Virus record (IMG/VR): IMGVR_UViG_3300043543_000547
Coordinates: 1 to 37,583 of that record
DNA from: a virus
Direction: 5' to 3' (one strand)
Length of the DNA stretch: 37,583 nucleotides
Shown: positions 7,013-14,474 of the stretch, piece by piece
Position numbering within the stretch: position 1 is the stretch's first letter
Layout: the number at the start of each line of letters is the position of its first letter
Program-made: the position numbers and the translations under genes
Notes under the pieces: model-generated
The model's database searches: none
What the model was told of the DNA's origin: nothing
The model's input: the letters and a program-made list of their open reading frames with translations, nothing else

Positions 7013-8396
7013 ACTCTTGAAGAAACTCCGAAAAGTAAAGAAGACATCTAACGGTTATCAGGCACTTTGCCCTGCCCACGACGACACCAGACCTTCACTG
7101 TCTATAGCCGAGCGAAACGGCTACGTTCTCGTTCACTGTTTCGCTGGTTGCGACGTTCAGAAAATTCTCAAGGCTTTAGACCTTCCCGTTTCCGTTCTGT
7201 TTCCTAAGAAAAAGAAAATCGTTTATCCCTACTACGACGAGAACGGAAAACTCCTCTTTGAGGTTGTAAGGGAAGGAAAGAAGTTCAGACAACGGATAAA
7301 GAAAGGGAAAACCCACGTTTATTCCCTCAACGGAGTTCCAAGGGTTCCTTTCAACCTTCCTGAAGTTCTCAAGGCAGTGAAAGAAAACAAAACCATTTAC
7401 CTTGTGGAAGGGGAAAAGGATGCCCTTTCCCTTATCTCCCTTGGGGTTACCGCAACCACCAATCCTGGTGGAGCCCTGAACAACCTGGAGACTCTGGTTC
7501 CCTATCTCAAAGGAGCAAAGGTTGTCATCCTCGTTGATAGAGACAAACCAGGCTACGAACGGGGAAAGAGACTGTTCAGACTTCTCAAACAAGTAGCGAG
7601 GGAAGTAAAAGTGATGGAGCCTCTGGAAGGAAAGGACATTACGGAGCACTTAGAACTTGGGTTTTCTCTGGGTGATATCGTCCCTCTGGGAAGGAAATAT
7701 CTTACGTTTGCCAGTGAAGTGGAAGAAGGGAAGATGGACTATCTCTGGTCTCCTTACTTCCCAACCAGTTTTACGCTCATTGACGGTTTTCCTGGAACGG
7801 GAAAGTCAACGCTTACAACCTTCTTAGTGGCAAAGTTTTCAAGAGGATTTACTCCCGAAGGGAAGAAACTCTCCTCTCCCAAGAAGTGCCTTATCATCTC
7901 TTATGAGGAAGACTACGGGAAAGTGATTTTACCGAAACTGAAGAAAATGGGAGCCAACTTAGACAACATAGCGTTTGGAAATTCCCCGCCACCTCTCCCT
8001 GAAGGGATTTCCGAACTTGAACTTATCATCAACGGTGGAGGTTTTGAGTTTGTTGTCATTGACCCTCTCTTTGGGGCTTTCTCTGAAGACGTGGAGATTT
8101 ATCAGGACGTCAAAGTGAAAAAACTCGTTTACTCCTTAGAAGCCCTGTGCAGAGAGTATGGAATTTGCATTGTCGGAGTAAGACACCGAACGAAATCCTC
8201 TCAGAAAAGCGATATAGCATTGGGTCTTGGAGGCATTGGCATTGCGGGAGGTGCTCGTTCTGTTCTTTACACCGAGAAGGTTCCTTCCAGGAAGGGGACA
8301 AAGGTATTCGTAACCCATATCAAAAACAACTATGGTGGAACGGGAAAACCTTTCTACCTCGTCATCACGGATAAGGAGGTAGCCATCAAACGATGA
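7005..8396 (+). CDS. Primase-helicase: CHC2-type zinc finger, TOPRIM and RepA-like ATPase
   Basis: A 463-residue protein starting at ATG 7005 (GGGGG eight bases upstream; ATG 6999 is an alternative) and overlapping the polymerase stop. Cys22, His25, Cys45 and Cys49 (CPAH and HCFAGC) form a DnaG-like zinc finger. TOPRIM motifs are LVEGEKDA (Glu135) and VILVDRD (Asp178, Asp180). The C-terminal half is a RecA-fold ATPase of the RepA/AAA_25 kind: Walker A GFPGTGKST (261-269), SYEEDYGK, and Walker B FVVIDPL. This combines primer synthesis and DNA unwinding for the polymerase encoded just before it, as T7 gp4 does, but with a RepA-type rather than DnaB-type motor. The final ATGA overlaps the nuclease gene. 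Confidence 0.9.
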   Translation: MNELLKKLRKVKKTSNGYQALCPAHDDTRPSLSIAERNGYVLVHCFAGCDVQKILKALDLPVSVLFPKKKKIVYPYYDENGKLLFEVVREGKKFRQRIKKGKTHVYSLNGVPRVPFNLPEVLKAVKENKTIYLVEGEKDALSLISLGVTATTNPGGALNNLETLVPYLKGAKVVILVDRDKPGYERGKRLFRLLKQVAREVKVMEPLEGKDITEHLELGFSLGDIVPLGRKYLTFASEVEEGKMDYLWSPYFPTSFTLIDGFPGTGKSTLTTFLVAKFSRGFTPEGKKLSSPKKCLIISYEEDYGKVILPKLKKMGANLDNIAFGNSPPPLPEGISELELIINGGGFEFVVIDPLFGAFSEDVEIYQDVKVKKLVYSLEALCREYGICIVGVRHRTKSSQKSDIALGLGGIGIAGGARSVLYTEKVPSRKGTKVFVTHIKNNYGGTGKPFYLVITDKEVAIKR

Positions 8397-9007
8397 ATAT
8401 CCCGAGAGTAACGGAAGTCTTACAGGTTTTCACTCTCCCTGCCATCCTCAAATGGCAACAGAGGATTGGAGAGGAAATGGCAGAAGAAATAAGGGAAGAA
8501 GCCCTTGGACTGGGAACGAAAGTGGACGGCTATGTGATGTCTCTCATTACGGGAGAGGATGTTGTCTTTCCCGAAGACGAAAACAGGATGGTAGTAAGAG
8601 CGGTTCAGAAGTTTGAGAAAGAATGGCTCCCTCACATAGAGGACGCTCTGGTTCAGGTTACGGGAACTCATCCGAACCCTCCCTACACGGGAACTGCCGA
8701 TTTGCTCTGCGTCCTTGGCGGGGAAAAATGGCTCATTGACATCAAGGTCGCTAAAGAGGTTCGTCCGACTTACGTTATCCAACTCTCCGCTTATTCACAA
8801 CTGGACACAATTGAGAAGTGGAAACCGAACCGATTTGGAATTCTTCTGTTTTCCAAGAAAGGAGGTTTCTGGGAACTCGTTGAGGTGTTTCCAGATGAAA
8901 CTCACTTTGACCTTTTCCTGTCTGCTCTCAAAGTCTACCAATACATCGTGGACTCTGAGGGGGCAGGAGCCTTTCAAACCTTGATACGGAGGACAAACAA
9001 TGCCTAA
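8393..9007 (+). CDS. PD-(D/E)XK exonuclease, RecB/Cas4-like
   Basis: This 204-residue protein has the core nuclease motifs in order: LGTKVDGYV (helix with a His/Gly-like position near 45), YTGTADLLCVL (Asp103), WLIDIKVAK (Asp116, Lys118), and YVIQLSAYSQL (Gln130, Tyr134) as in RecB-family motif QxxxY. Such phage proteins process DNA ends for recombination or degrade host DNA. It has no four-cysteine cluster, so it is not a full Cas4. It is translationally coupled to the helicase through an ATGA overlap and overlaps the next gene by eight bases. Confidence 0.85.
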   Translation: MNIPRVTEVLQVFTLPAILKWQQRIGEEMAEEIREEALGLGTKVDGYVMSLITGEDVVFPEDENRMVVRAVQKFEKEWLPHIEDALVQVTGTHPNPPYTGTADLLCVLGGEKWLIDIKVAKEVRPTYVIQLSAYSQLDTIEKWKPNRFGILLFSKKGGFWELVEVFPDETHFDLFLSALKVYQYIVDSEGAGAFQTLIRRTNNA

Positions 9008-9611
9008 GAACACTGACACCTACACTCGCAACGACGTTGACTTTGCCTACTACTACAGCCGAGGTTCTTTCCGAGTCTACGAGAACGACGAGGAAGAACT
9101 TGATGCTGTGGATGAAGTTCGGGGAAAACCCACTAAGTTCTCCATTGACCAGGACAATGCTTTTGGAGACAAGAGGTGGGTTTTCACCATTGACCTTGTG
9201 AACGAGGAGAAGGAAAAACTCATCCTTCGGGTGAGGCTCCATCTCTCCGACGACCCGTCCATAGACGATGTCTCCTGGTTTGCTATCGGTCTTCTGGGAC
9301 ATATGGCAAACCTTGAGGACTCCCAGTTCCTCACGTTCCAGGCAGAAGAACTGGAACCCAGGGATAGGCGGAGTCGCTTCTCTCTCTACCTTCCGAGGAT
9401 AAGGACGAGACGGGGCATCCTTCCCTGGGCATTTGAAAAGGGAACTCCCAAAGAGGAAGCCTACATTCAGGCTCTTACCAAACTTAGGAAACATCCCCTT
9501 TTCAATAAGAAAACCGCCAGAAACCTGGAAACCTGTCTCAAGGAGGCTAAGGGACTGAGCAATGCCAACCGTAAGCCTGCAAAAACTAAAGCATCTAAGA
9601 CCCGTCGTTGA
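9000..9611 (+). CDS. Hypothetical replication-operon protein with basic C-terminal tail
   Basis: A 203-residue protein with a GGAGG site before ATG 9000. Residues ~10-115 look beta-rich and acidic (YYYSRGSFRVYENDEEELDA, then WVFTIDLVNEEKEKLILRVRLHL), and the end is very basic (NRKPAKTKASKTRR). Its place beside the polymerase, primase and nuclease suggests a single-stranded DNA-binding or recombination-mediator role, but no family motif is visible. Most phage SSBs have an acidic rather than basic tail, which argues against a standard SSB. Its last 50 bases overlap the DnaA-like gene. Confidence 0.75.
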   Translation: MPKNTDTYTRNDVDFAYYYSRGSFRVYENDEEELDAVDEVRGKPTKFSIDQDNAFGDKRWVFTIDLVNEEKEKLILRVRLHLSDDPSIDDVSWFAIGLLGHMANLEDSQFLTFQAEELEPRDRRSRFSLYLPRIRTRRGILPWAFEKGTPKEEAYIQALTKLRKHPLFNKKTARNLETCLKEAKGLSNANRKPAKTKASKTRR

Positions 9612-9822
9612 GGCAACGGCAAAGGAGTTCGGGATGTCGCCCGAACTTCTCTATAAACCGACCTCTAAACGGGAAATAGTGGCAGTCCGTTATCTGGCAA
9701 TGCAGAGGCTCGTGGAACTCGGAGTTCCCGTCGCTACCATTGCGAGGCATTTCGGTTGCCACTACGACACCGTTCGCTATGCGATAGGGAGGAAAGACAA
9801 TGCACGTAAAAGACGCTCTTGA
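9562..9822 (+). CDS. Stand-alone DnaA domain IV-like DNA-binding protein
   Basis: An 86-residue protein that corresponds to only the C-terminal domain of DnaA. VEATAKEFGMSPELL, then SKREIVAVRYLAMQRLVEL, then PVATIARHFGCHYDTVRYAI match the pattern of domain IV (basic loop, R-x-IA-x-R-x-AM-x-L, and the helix-turn-helix signature with DHTTV, here CHYDTV). No ATPase part exists. It could bind DnaA-box-like sites at the phage origin or act as a competitor of host DnaA (inference). The final R-rich tail (NARKRRS) overlaps the next gene. The start sits after AAGGG with eight-base spacing. Confidence 0.8.
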   Translation: MPTVSLQKLKHLRPVVEATAKEFGMSPELLYKPTSKREIVAVRYLAMQRLVELGVPVATIARHFGCHYDTVRYAIGRKDNARKRRS

Positions 9823-10174
9823 AAAATGGCTGAAAGACAACCCAGGAGGAGAGAGAGACGCCCTTCTGGAAGTCGCTACGGCGATGGCGTTCCTTGACTC
9901 TCCGCTAAAGGAAGACAAAGCCTACCAGTGGCTATGGGAAGTGATACACTCTCTCACCTCCCACTTCATTGAACCTCCGATAGAGAACTTCCCTGTGTTC
10001 CTCAAAGAACCTCTCCTTGAAGACCTCAAAGGGAACGCTCCTGAGGAAGTCTTTGACACTCTAAAGGGGCTTTTCTTTGAGACTGCACGGGAAGTGTTTA
10101 AAGGAAGGGAACTTGCCTTTGAGTCTTTTGAAAAAGAGATGGAGGCTAAGGTAGCGAGGTATTTCGGGAGGTGA
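9800..10174 (+). CDS. Hypothetical helical protein, end of replication operon
   Basis: A 124-residue, acidic and mostly helical protein (MHVKDALEKWLKDNPGGERD, later EVFDTLKGLFFETAREVFK). GGGAGG precedes the ATG, which lies inside the end of the DnaA-like gene. It is the last gene before the first GT tract and cassette promoter. No family recognised. Confidence 0.7.
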   Translation: MHVKDALEKWLKDNPGGERDALLEVATAMAFLDSPLKEDKAYQWLWEVIHSLTSHFIEPPIENFPVFLKEPLLEDLKGNAPEEVFDTLKGLFFETAREVFKGRELAFESFEKEMEAKVARYFGR

Positions 10175-10183
10175 TGGTGTATC

Positions 10184-10250
10184 TGTGTGTGTGTGCGTGC
10201 GTGCGTGAAGGAGTTACGGTTAAGAGTAAGCCCTACGGAAACTCCTTCAC
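10184..10250 (+). promoter_or_regulatory. GT tract and 11-bp inverted repeat upstream of cassette promoter 1
   Basis: Alternating GT-rich sequence runs from 10184 to 10207 with a few C interruptions. It is followed by an 11-base perfect inverted repeat, GTGAAGGAGTT (10205-10215) and AACTCCTTCAC (10240-10250). There is no T run after the hairpin, so it is not a classic terminator. The GT tract ends 59 bases before the promoter motif, similar to the other seven units (67-77 bases). Confidence 0.6.
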
Positions 10251-10266
10251 CACGCTTGCCCATCCC

Positions 10267-10283
10267 GAACCCGATACATATAA
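10267..10283 (+). promoter_or_regulatory. Cassette promoter motif, copy 1
   Basis: GAACCCGATACATATAA, identical to five other copies up to its last base. It lies 67 bases before the ATG at 10334 and is followed by the stem-loop 10290-10306 (GGAGCG, loop GTCAT, CGCTCC) at the expected 5' end of the mRNA, and then AAGGAGGTAA. CATATAA can serve as a -10-like box; no constant -35 box is visible. Confidence 0.75.
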
Positions 10284-10333
10284 GGAACAGGAGCGGTCAT
10301 CGCTCCGAAAACCCATCCCTAAGGAGGTAAACG

Positions 10334-11062
10334 ATGAAAGTAACGACATTGCCGACTGAACGGCTCATCACGTTCCCTAACCCGCAGTCTTCATTCCAGC
10401 GTCCGCCCGTAAGGGGACGGTGCAAGTTTGGAGACTACGGGGTCAACTCGCAACGCACCATCTCGGTGGTGGTTGCGGATGGCAAACTCTATGAGGTGTC
10501 AGAAAAAGACGACATCACCACTTCTCTGGAGGCGTTGCTGGCTCGGTTCAAAGACGACGCTCCTTCCCTTTTCATTCTCAAGAAGGATGTTGAGCGGTTT
10601 ATCAAAACGCTCTCCATCCTGCAGAGTGAAGAGGGCTACTCTCTCATTTCCGTCGTTGACGGAAAATTGAGCGGAATGACGGCGTCCCGTTCTCTGAGAG
10701 ACCATTACTACAACCTCTCAGAGGCTCCCGTGGTCATCAAGGAGTTTCGCACGAACGTCCTTGACTTAGGAAACAGGACGTCGGAGTTCCCCGTTCTTCC
10801 TTTCTCCGCTTCTCTCCTGACAGAAGTGTTCAGGAGACTAAAGACAGCGGAGGTGGAAAAGACGGGAATGTCCATCTTTACCGCTCCTGATGAGAGAAAC
10901 CCTGGCGGGAGTTTCGTTCTCTTTGCCACCGAGGCTCCCCACACTGTCCTTGCTATCCTTTCAGAAAAGCAGAAAGAGTGGTGCTATCCTTTTGTGATGG
11001 TGCTTACGCTCACTGCTTTTCGGGACACCGTGGAGAGTTTCATTGAGGAGGCAAGGAAGTGA
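10334..11062 (+). CDS. Hypothetical protein, first gene of the multigene accessory operon
   Basis: A 242-residue protein with AAGGAGGTAA before the ATG. It is a mixed alpha/beta sequence without catalytic motifs; regions such as SLISVVDGKLSGMTASRSL and SIFTAPDERNPGGSFVLFAT look like paired beta strands. A sliding-clamp-like (DnaN) fold crossed my mind because of its neighbours and size, but nothing in the sequence confirms it. It shares a four-base GTGA overlap with the next gene, which starts with GTG. Confidence 0.75.
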   Translation: MKVTTLPTERLITFPNPQSSFQRPPVRGRCKFGDYGVNSQRTISVVVADGKLYEVSEKDDITTSLEALLARFKDDAPSLFILKKDVERFIKTLSILQSEEGYSLISVVDGKLSGMTASRSLRDHYYNLSEAPVVIKEFRTNVLDLGNRTSEFPVLPFSASLLTEVFRRLKTAEVEKTGMSIFTAPDERNPGGSFVLFATEAPHTVLAILSEKQKEWCYPFVMVLTLTAFRDTVESFIEEARK

Positions 11063-11493
11063 GTGAGTTCAAGCACGTTGTCCTTGTCAAGGTGCTTGAG
11101 CATCCTGTTACGGGAGAACTCCGTGTCGTGAAACTTGGACGATATTACTTCCCTGAATATCTGATAAAAGGGTTTCAGGAGGATGGCTATATCGTCTTTC
11201 ACGACACGGAGGATTTAAGCCACGACCCCGTAATAGGGAAACTCCCCGAAGTGAGAAAGTGGCTTGAAAATCCTGCATCGGAGGTGCCTATGCTGTGTGA
11301 AAACTGCGGAAGGAAACTGAACTCCAGCGAACCTGCCTGTCTCTTTTGTGAAGACAGGTATGTCTGCGATAGGTGCCAGGGGGAGTTTGACCTCTCAAGG
11401 GTCATACTCTTACACGACCTTGGCGTCTATCTCTGCCTGGAGTGTTTTGAAACAACAAGCGGTGTCCTTGAGGAGGTGAGCGATGACGAATGA
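11059..11493 (+). CDS. Zinc-binding protein with multiple Cys pairs
   Basis: A 144-residue protein starting with GTG at 11059. The N-terminal ~75 residues are a beta/alpha region. The C-terminal half has CENC, CLFC, CDRC and CLEC, four CxxC pairs that can hold two zinc ions in a treble-clef or RING-like arrangement (LCENCGRKLNS..., YVCDRCQGEF). The role is unknown; nucleic-acid or protein binding is likely. Its stop overlaps the next start by eleven bases. Confidence 0.75.
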   Translation: MSEFKHVVLVKVLEHPVTGELRVVKLGRYYFPEYLIKGFQEDGYIVFHDTEDLSHDPVIGKLPEVRKWLENPASEVPMLCENCGRKLNSSEPACLFCEDRYVCDRCQGEFDLSRVILLHDLGVYLCLECFETTSGVLEEVSDDE

Positions 11494-11776
11494 CTTTGAG
11501 AGTGCTACCTACAGGGTGGTGATGGAACTTCTGCAAAGAGCGTTAGACGCTTATAAGCAGAACGAGACCACCAAAGAGGAGTATCACTCTGCTGTCTGTC
11601 TCGTCATCACCTTTCTCACGACACTCTACGCTACACGCTACACTCAGAAACCTGCGGAGTTTATCGCCCAATGCACTGCTTTGATGGCAGATACTCTCCG
11701 CAGAAATCAAATACCGACGGAGGTGAAAAGTGATGGCGGACACTCACAAAGCCCTGAACCTGAAAAGGATGATTGA
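11483..11776 (+). CDS. Hypothetical small helical protein
   Basis: A 97-residue helical protein (YRVVMELLQRALDAYKQNE, then CLVITFLTTLYATRYTQK) with a polar acidic tail (SPEPEKDD). GGAGGTGA precedes the ATG. The middle is hydrophobic but short for a membrane span. No family recognised. It overlaps the next small gene by 44 bases. Confidence 0.65.
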   Translation: MTNDFESATYRVVMELLQRALDAYKQNETTKEEYHSAVCLVITFLTTLYATRYTQKPAEFIAQCTALMADTLRRNQIPTEVKSDGGHSQSPEPEKDD

Positions 11777-11957
11777 GGAGTTCCATCAGGTAGATGTGGA
11801 AGCCTACGGCGAAGGAACTGCAAGGAGAATACTTGCAACTCTCATTGCAGTTATTGTCCAGAAGCACTGGGCACTTCCCGACGAGGAAGTAGGTGCTATC
11901 GTCGCAGGGATTGAACACATCCGCCAGGAACTCGCAGGGAAAGTAAATCCTAACTAA
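11733..11957 (+). CDS. Hypothetical small helical protein
   Basis: A 74-residue protein from ATG 11733, chosen over the GTG at 11730 because GGAGGTG at 11719-11725 has seven-base spacing to the ATG. It is all helical (LNLKRMIEEFHQVDVEAY, TARRILATLIAVIVQKHW). It has a similar size and hydrophobic pattern to the preceding gene, but clear homology cannot be claimed by eye. Confidence 0.65.
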   Translation: MADTHKALNLKRMIEEFHQVDVEAYGEGTARRILATLIAVIVQKHWALPDEEVGAIVAGIEHIRQELAGKVNPN

Positions 11958-11967
11958 GGAGGTGCCT

Positions 11968-12171
11968 ATGAAACTCTCAACCTGGGATACCATAGAGGTT
12001 ACAGGAGAAGCGACCGTTACCGTAAGAGGCTATATAAGGGTTGAGTGCTTTGAATGCCATTGCCTTCTACGCTTCAAAGTGCTTCACTCCAAAGACGGTG
12101 AGGTCGTTATCCAGGTGGAGCCTTGCGGTAACTGCATAGAGGAAGCCGTTGCTCAATCTCACGGAGAGTAA
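11968..12171 (+). CDS. Small zinc-ribbon-like protein
   Basis: A 67-residue protein from ATG 11968 with AAGGAGG five bases upstream; a GTG at 11962 lies inside that ribosome site and is rejected as a start. ECFECHCLL and PCGNC supply two Cys pairs for a zinc ribbon, separated by beta strands (RFKVLHSKDGEVVIQVE). It is the last gene of the 10334-12171 operon. No strong terminator follows, only a weak hairpin near 12206-12223 (TCTCG and CGAGA). Confidence 0.7.
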   Translation: MKLSTWDTIEVTGEATVTVRGYIRVECFECHCLLRFKVLHSKDGEVVIQVEPCGNCIEEAVAQSHGE

Positions 12172-12250
12172 CGGTGTGTGTGCATACGGGTTCGGGGTTT
12201 CTCGTTCCTTGCGAGAGAGTAAGAGGTGATGAGCCTTTTACTTTGACCCC

Positions 12251-12267
12251 GAACCCGATACATATAA
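12251..12267 (+). promoter_or_regulatory. Cassette promoter motif, copy 2, with upstream GT tract
   Basis: GAACCCGATACATATAA. The GT tract is at 12174-12182, ending 68 bases upstream. The stem-loop at 12273-12291 (GGGAGCG, loop GAAAT, CGCTCTC with one G-T pair) follows six bases after the motif, then AGGAGGT at 12307-12313 and ATG at 12322. Confidence 0.75.
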
Positions 12268-12321
12268 AAGACGGGAGCGGAAATCGCTCTCAAAACTCTA
12301 CATTCCAGGAGGTAAAGACTG

Positions 12322-12741
12322 ATGCCGAAACTGACCGTAGACCTGTTGCTACCGAACCAGGTAGAAGTCTGGTGCCACGTCAAACCGAAAACTCCGCCTG
12401 ACTGCCTCATCGCTGGCTACGGTGGAGTTTCTCTGATGAGAGAGAACAAACTCTATGACCTCAGCCCTGATGACCCGCTTGTTCTGAAAGGTATCAGGCT
12501 TGCTGGTCTTGTTTATTCCGCCCTTCTTCTCGGTGCCGTGAGAGCCAGGGAAAGAGGCAAAGAGGCGTTGCATCCCTCTGTTCTCAACAACGGTGTAGTA
12601 TCCTGGGAAGGAGGGCTCGGAACTCTGCAGGTTATAGAGGACAATCACGAAACCCATCTGACCGTTCCTGATGAGTTGCTTGCGGAACTTCGCAAGAGTG
12701 CCCGAAGCCTCGTCAAGGAATGGGTGAACAAAGACCTATAA
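12322..12741 (+). CDS. Hypothetical accessory protein
   Basis: A 139-residue protein, first gene of a three-gene unit. It has a central hydrophobic helix (IRLAGLVYSALLLGAV) and a C-terminal charged helix (LAELRKSARSLVKEW). The overall layout, strands followed by a helix, a 'GTLQVIED' strand and a tail, loosely resembles the small accessory paralogues downstream, but the similarity is not convincing. No family recognised. Confidence 0.7.
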   Translation: MPKLTVDLLLPNQVEVWCHVKPKTPPDCLIAGYGGVSLMRENKLYDLSPDDPLVLKGIRLAGLVYSALLLGAVRARERGKEALHPSVLNNGVVSWEGGLGTLQVIEDNHETHLTVPDELLAELRKSARSLVKEWVNKDL

Positions 12742-12760
12742 CAACAGGAGGTAATGCACA

Positions 12761-13084
12761 ATGAGAGCAACACTCTCTCTACCTGCCAACGTTCACCTTT
12801 ACACTCTCCTTGAGAGAGTGAAAGAGGTGTTCTATCCTTCCGCTCTGTCGCACATCTCTTTCAGTGCTGACTGGGATGAGAATGGCGATATCAGGTTGTT
12901 TGTTGAGTGGGAGGGGATAGCCTCTGTCAATCGGAACGTAGAGTTCGCCGTTCAACTCGTGAAGGCATCTGCCATAGATGCGGGAACGCTCAGTCTCTAT
13001 GAGCAGACTTCCAGTGGTGAATGGCAACTCTACCGACACTACGTTGTCGTGGTGGGAACTGCTGAAACTGCGGAGGTGCGATGA
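12761..13084 (+). CDS. Accessory protein family A, copy 1
   Basis: A 107-residue protein with AGGAGGTAA ahead of the ATG. It is clearly paralogous to the gene at 15777: shared positions include a LY-x-L...R-(V/L)-(K/R)-E start, SFS-D, (E/D)W-GI, NVEFA--L, (V/I)D-GTL--YE, and RHYV-V near the end. It is predicted as alpha/beta with no catalytic motif. The function is unknown; its place among self-contained early-type cassettes suggests a host take-over or counter-defence role (inference). Its stop overlaps the next ATG. Confidence 0.75.
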   Translation: MRATLSLPANVHLYTLLERVKEVFYPSALSHISFSADWDENGDIRLFVEWEGIASVNRNVEFAVQLVKASAIDAGTLSLYEQTSSGEWQLYRHYVVVVGTAETAEVR

Positions 13085-13413
13085 TGAAAGAACTCATCGG
13101 TGCCGACATAGAGTTTCAGTGGAACTCGCCTTTCAGTCTCAATCGGTTGTTTCACTTTATCGCTCTTGCGATGGAGGAAACAATCTATGAGGTGCCTCTG
13201 GAGACCATACAGCAAATCTCCTGCTACCGTATTTATAGTAGCGACGGGAACTTTGCAGTATGGGTTGAGGGAGTAACACCCGAATGGGTAGATACCTTCG
13301 CTATCGCTCTTGCACGGTTTCTCGGAGAAGTGCGAGTTCTCTTGAACCGTAAAGAGAATGGCGAATGGGTTTGCATTGAAGACAGGGTTGTTACTCACCT
13401 TCCCAGAGAGTAA
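13081..13413 (+). CDS. Accessory protein family C, copy 1
   Basis: A 110-residue acidic protein; the start is ATG 13081 (or 13084) after GGAGGTG, overlapping the previous stop. It aligns at moderate level with 14093: SP--L near the start, then SSDGNFAVWVEG against TVDGEWLIYVKS, and RKENGEW-C-ED against REGNGDVVARED. The same plan (DG-strand, helix, V-strand, NGE turn) is seen in family A, so A and C may be one superfamily. It is the last gene before the strong terminator at 13424. Confidence 0.7.
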   Translation: MMKELIGADIEFQWNSPFSLNRLFHFIALAMEETIYEVPLETIQQISCYRIYSSDGNFAVWVEGVTPEWVDTFAIALARFLGEVRVLLNRKENGEWVCIEDRVVTHLPRE

Positions 13414-13423
13414 CTATCCGCAA

Positions 13424-13455
13424 GGCGGGAGAGTTTTTCTCCCGCCTTTTTTTTT
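13424..13455 (+). terminator. Rho-independent terminator of the three-gene unit
   Basis: Stem GGCGGGAGA (13424-13432) with TCTCCCGCC (13438-13446), five-base loop, followed by nine T. Confidence 0.95.
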
Positions 13456-13569
13456 ATTTAACTCTCTTTACGTATAAAACGGTTATAAATAAATTAGATA
13501 ACGGTAAGGACGTAAATGTAGGTATAGATAAGTATACGTATAGGTATAGGTAGTCAATACGTATGATAG

Positions 13570-13623
13570 GCTATAGTCGGTTAAGACGCTATAGTCAGTT
13601 AAGACGCTATAGTCAGTTAAGAC
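13570..13623 (+). repeat. Three tandem 18-bp repeats
   Basis: GCTATAGTCAGTTAAGAC occurs at 13588-13605 and 13606-13623, with a one-base variant (GTCGG for GTCAG) at 13570-13587. The 18-base period keeps the units at nearly the same helix face every 1.7 turns, as in iterons. Confidence 0.9.
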
Positions 13624-13682
13624 GCACTCTTGCGTTTTAAACGCTACAAGTAACTATGATTAGCGTAAGGAACGCAAATCTA

Positions 13683-13728
13683 ACGCAACTTTACGTTAAT
13701 ATACGTTACATAGCGTATAAAAGCGTAT
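13683..13728 (+). repeat. 46-bp direct repeat, copy 1
   Basis: Begins ACGCAACTTTACGTTAATAT. The first 26 bases are identical to 13755-13780, and the remaining 20 differ at few positions (13781-13800). Copies are offset by 72 bases. Confidence 0.85.
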
Positions 13729-13754
13729 TAAATAGCGTATGAATACGCATATAG

Positions 13755-13800
13755 ACGCAACTTTACGTTAATATACGTTATATAACGTATAAAAACGTAT
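13755..13800 (+). repeat. 46-bp direct repeat, copy 2
   Basis: Partner of 13683-13728. The first 26 bases are identical, then a near-identical block rich in ACGTATAAAA. Confidence 0.85.
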
Positions 13801-14058
13801 GTAAAGGAGCGTTTTTGCGTTAATGTAATAATAAAATATCCATAATATTAGTATCTTTACCTGCTTATGTCAACGTAAGAGTAAAAACTATACGTGTAGT
13901 ATAAGTATCCTCAGGGCTTTATGTTTAAATTACCTACTCATAACTGTTACAGTAACGTTATTACTATCAGTATTAGTGTGTGTGTGTGTTGTGTTATGTC
14001 TTTCTACTATCAGTAATTACCGTAACAGTAAAAGAGTAAAGAGACTTTAGGGTTTTGG

Positions 14059-14075
14059 GAACCCGATACATATAA
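14059..14075 (+). promoter_or_regulatory. Cassette promoter motif, copy 3
   Basis: GAACCCGATACATATAA, with a GT tract 69 bases upstream (13976-13989). This unit has a very short leader: only 17 bases, including GGAGGTAAACG, separate the motif from ATG 14093, and there is no stem-loop. Confidence 0.75.
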
Positions 14076-14092
14076 GAGGTAGGAGGTAAACG

Positions 14093-14416
14093 ATGGAACT
14101 GAACCTTGAGTCCCCGCTCCCATTGGGAGAAACAGTAAGCATCATATCCGCTCTACTGTCAGTAGAGGAACTGGCAGTAAGAGGGAAAACTGTAGACGGA
14201 GAGTGGCTGATATACGTAAAGTCCGCTCCCGTTGAGAGAGAGACTGTCGTATTCCTGGCGACGCTTTTAAGACAAAAAGCAATCGCCGTTTACGACAGGG
14301 AAGGTAACGGGGATGTTGTGGCAAGAGAAGACATCCCCGATAACGAATGGTTGGGAATACCCTTTGACGGTAGATACTTCTACCGTCCGAGGTATCTTCC
14401 TCTAAGTGAAGAGTAA
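14093..14416 (+). CDS. Accessory protein family C, copy 2
   Basis: A 107-residue acidic protein in a single-gene unit, with AGGAGGTAA before the ATG. It resembles 13081 (see that entry) over most of its length, then has its own C-terminal extension rich in Tyr/Phe/Arg (GIPFDGRYFYRPRYLP). Predicted alpha/beta; no catalytic motif. Own promoter and own terminator. Confidence 0.7.
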   Translation: MELNLESPLPLGETVSIISALLSVEELAVRGKTVDGEWLIYVKSAPVERETVVFLATLLRQKAIAVYDREGNGDVVAREDIPDNEWLGIPFDGRYFYRPRYLPLSEE

Positions 14417-14422
14417 CTTTAC

Positions 14423-14466
14423 AGAGTGAGTAGTAACGGTAACGTTACTGCTCACTCTTTTTTTTT
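14423..14466 (+). terminator. Terminator with 16-bp stem
   Basis: AGAGTGAGTAGTAACG (14423-14438), four-base loop, CGTTACTGCTCACTCT (14443-14458), with one G-T pair, then a run of nine T ending at 14466. The top of the stem is built from the same GTAAC/GTTAC words that repeat in the following spacer. Confidence 0.95.
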
Positions 14467-14474
14467 GTGCCATA

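Larger units (their letters stand above)
13456..14058. other. AT-rich, repeat-dense non-coding region; candidate replication origin
   Basis: About 600 bases with no convincing gene. It contains three tandem 18-base repeats (13570-13623), two 46-base direct repeats (13683-13728 and 13755-13800) and many short ACGTTA/ACGTATA words, in a strongly AT-rich setting. A GT tract at 13976-13989 belongs to the next cassette promoter. Iterated words, AT-richness and a phage DnaA-domain protein together suggest an origin or partition site (inference). A perfect TTATCCACA DnaA box was not seen. Confidence 0.5.

Noticed and set aside
8393-9007. Cas4 nuclease
   Set aside because: Core nuclease motifs are present, but the four cysteines of the iron-sulphur cluster are absent.
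10334-11062. DNA sliding clamp
   Set aside because: Size and neighbourhood are compatible, but no clamp motif or threefold internal pattern is visible. Left as hypothetical.
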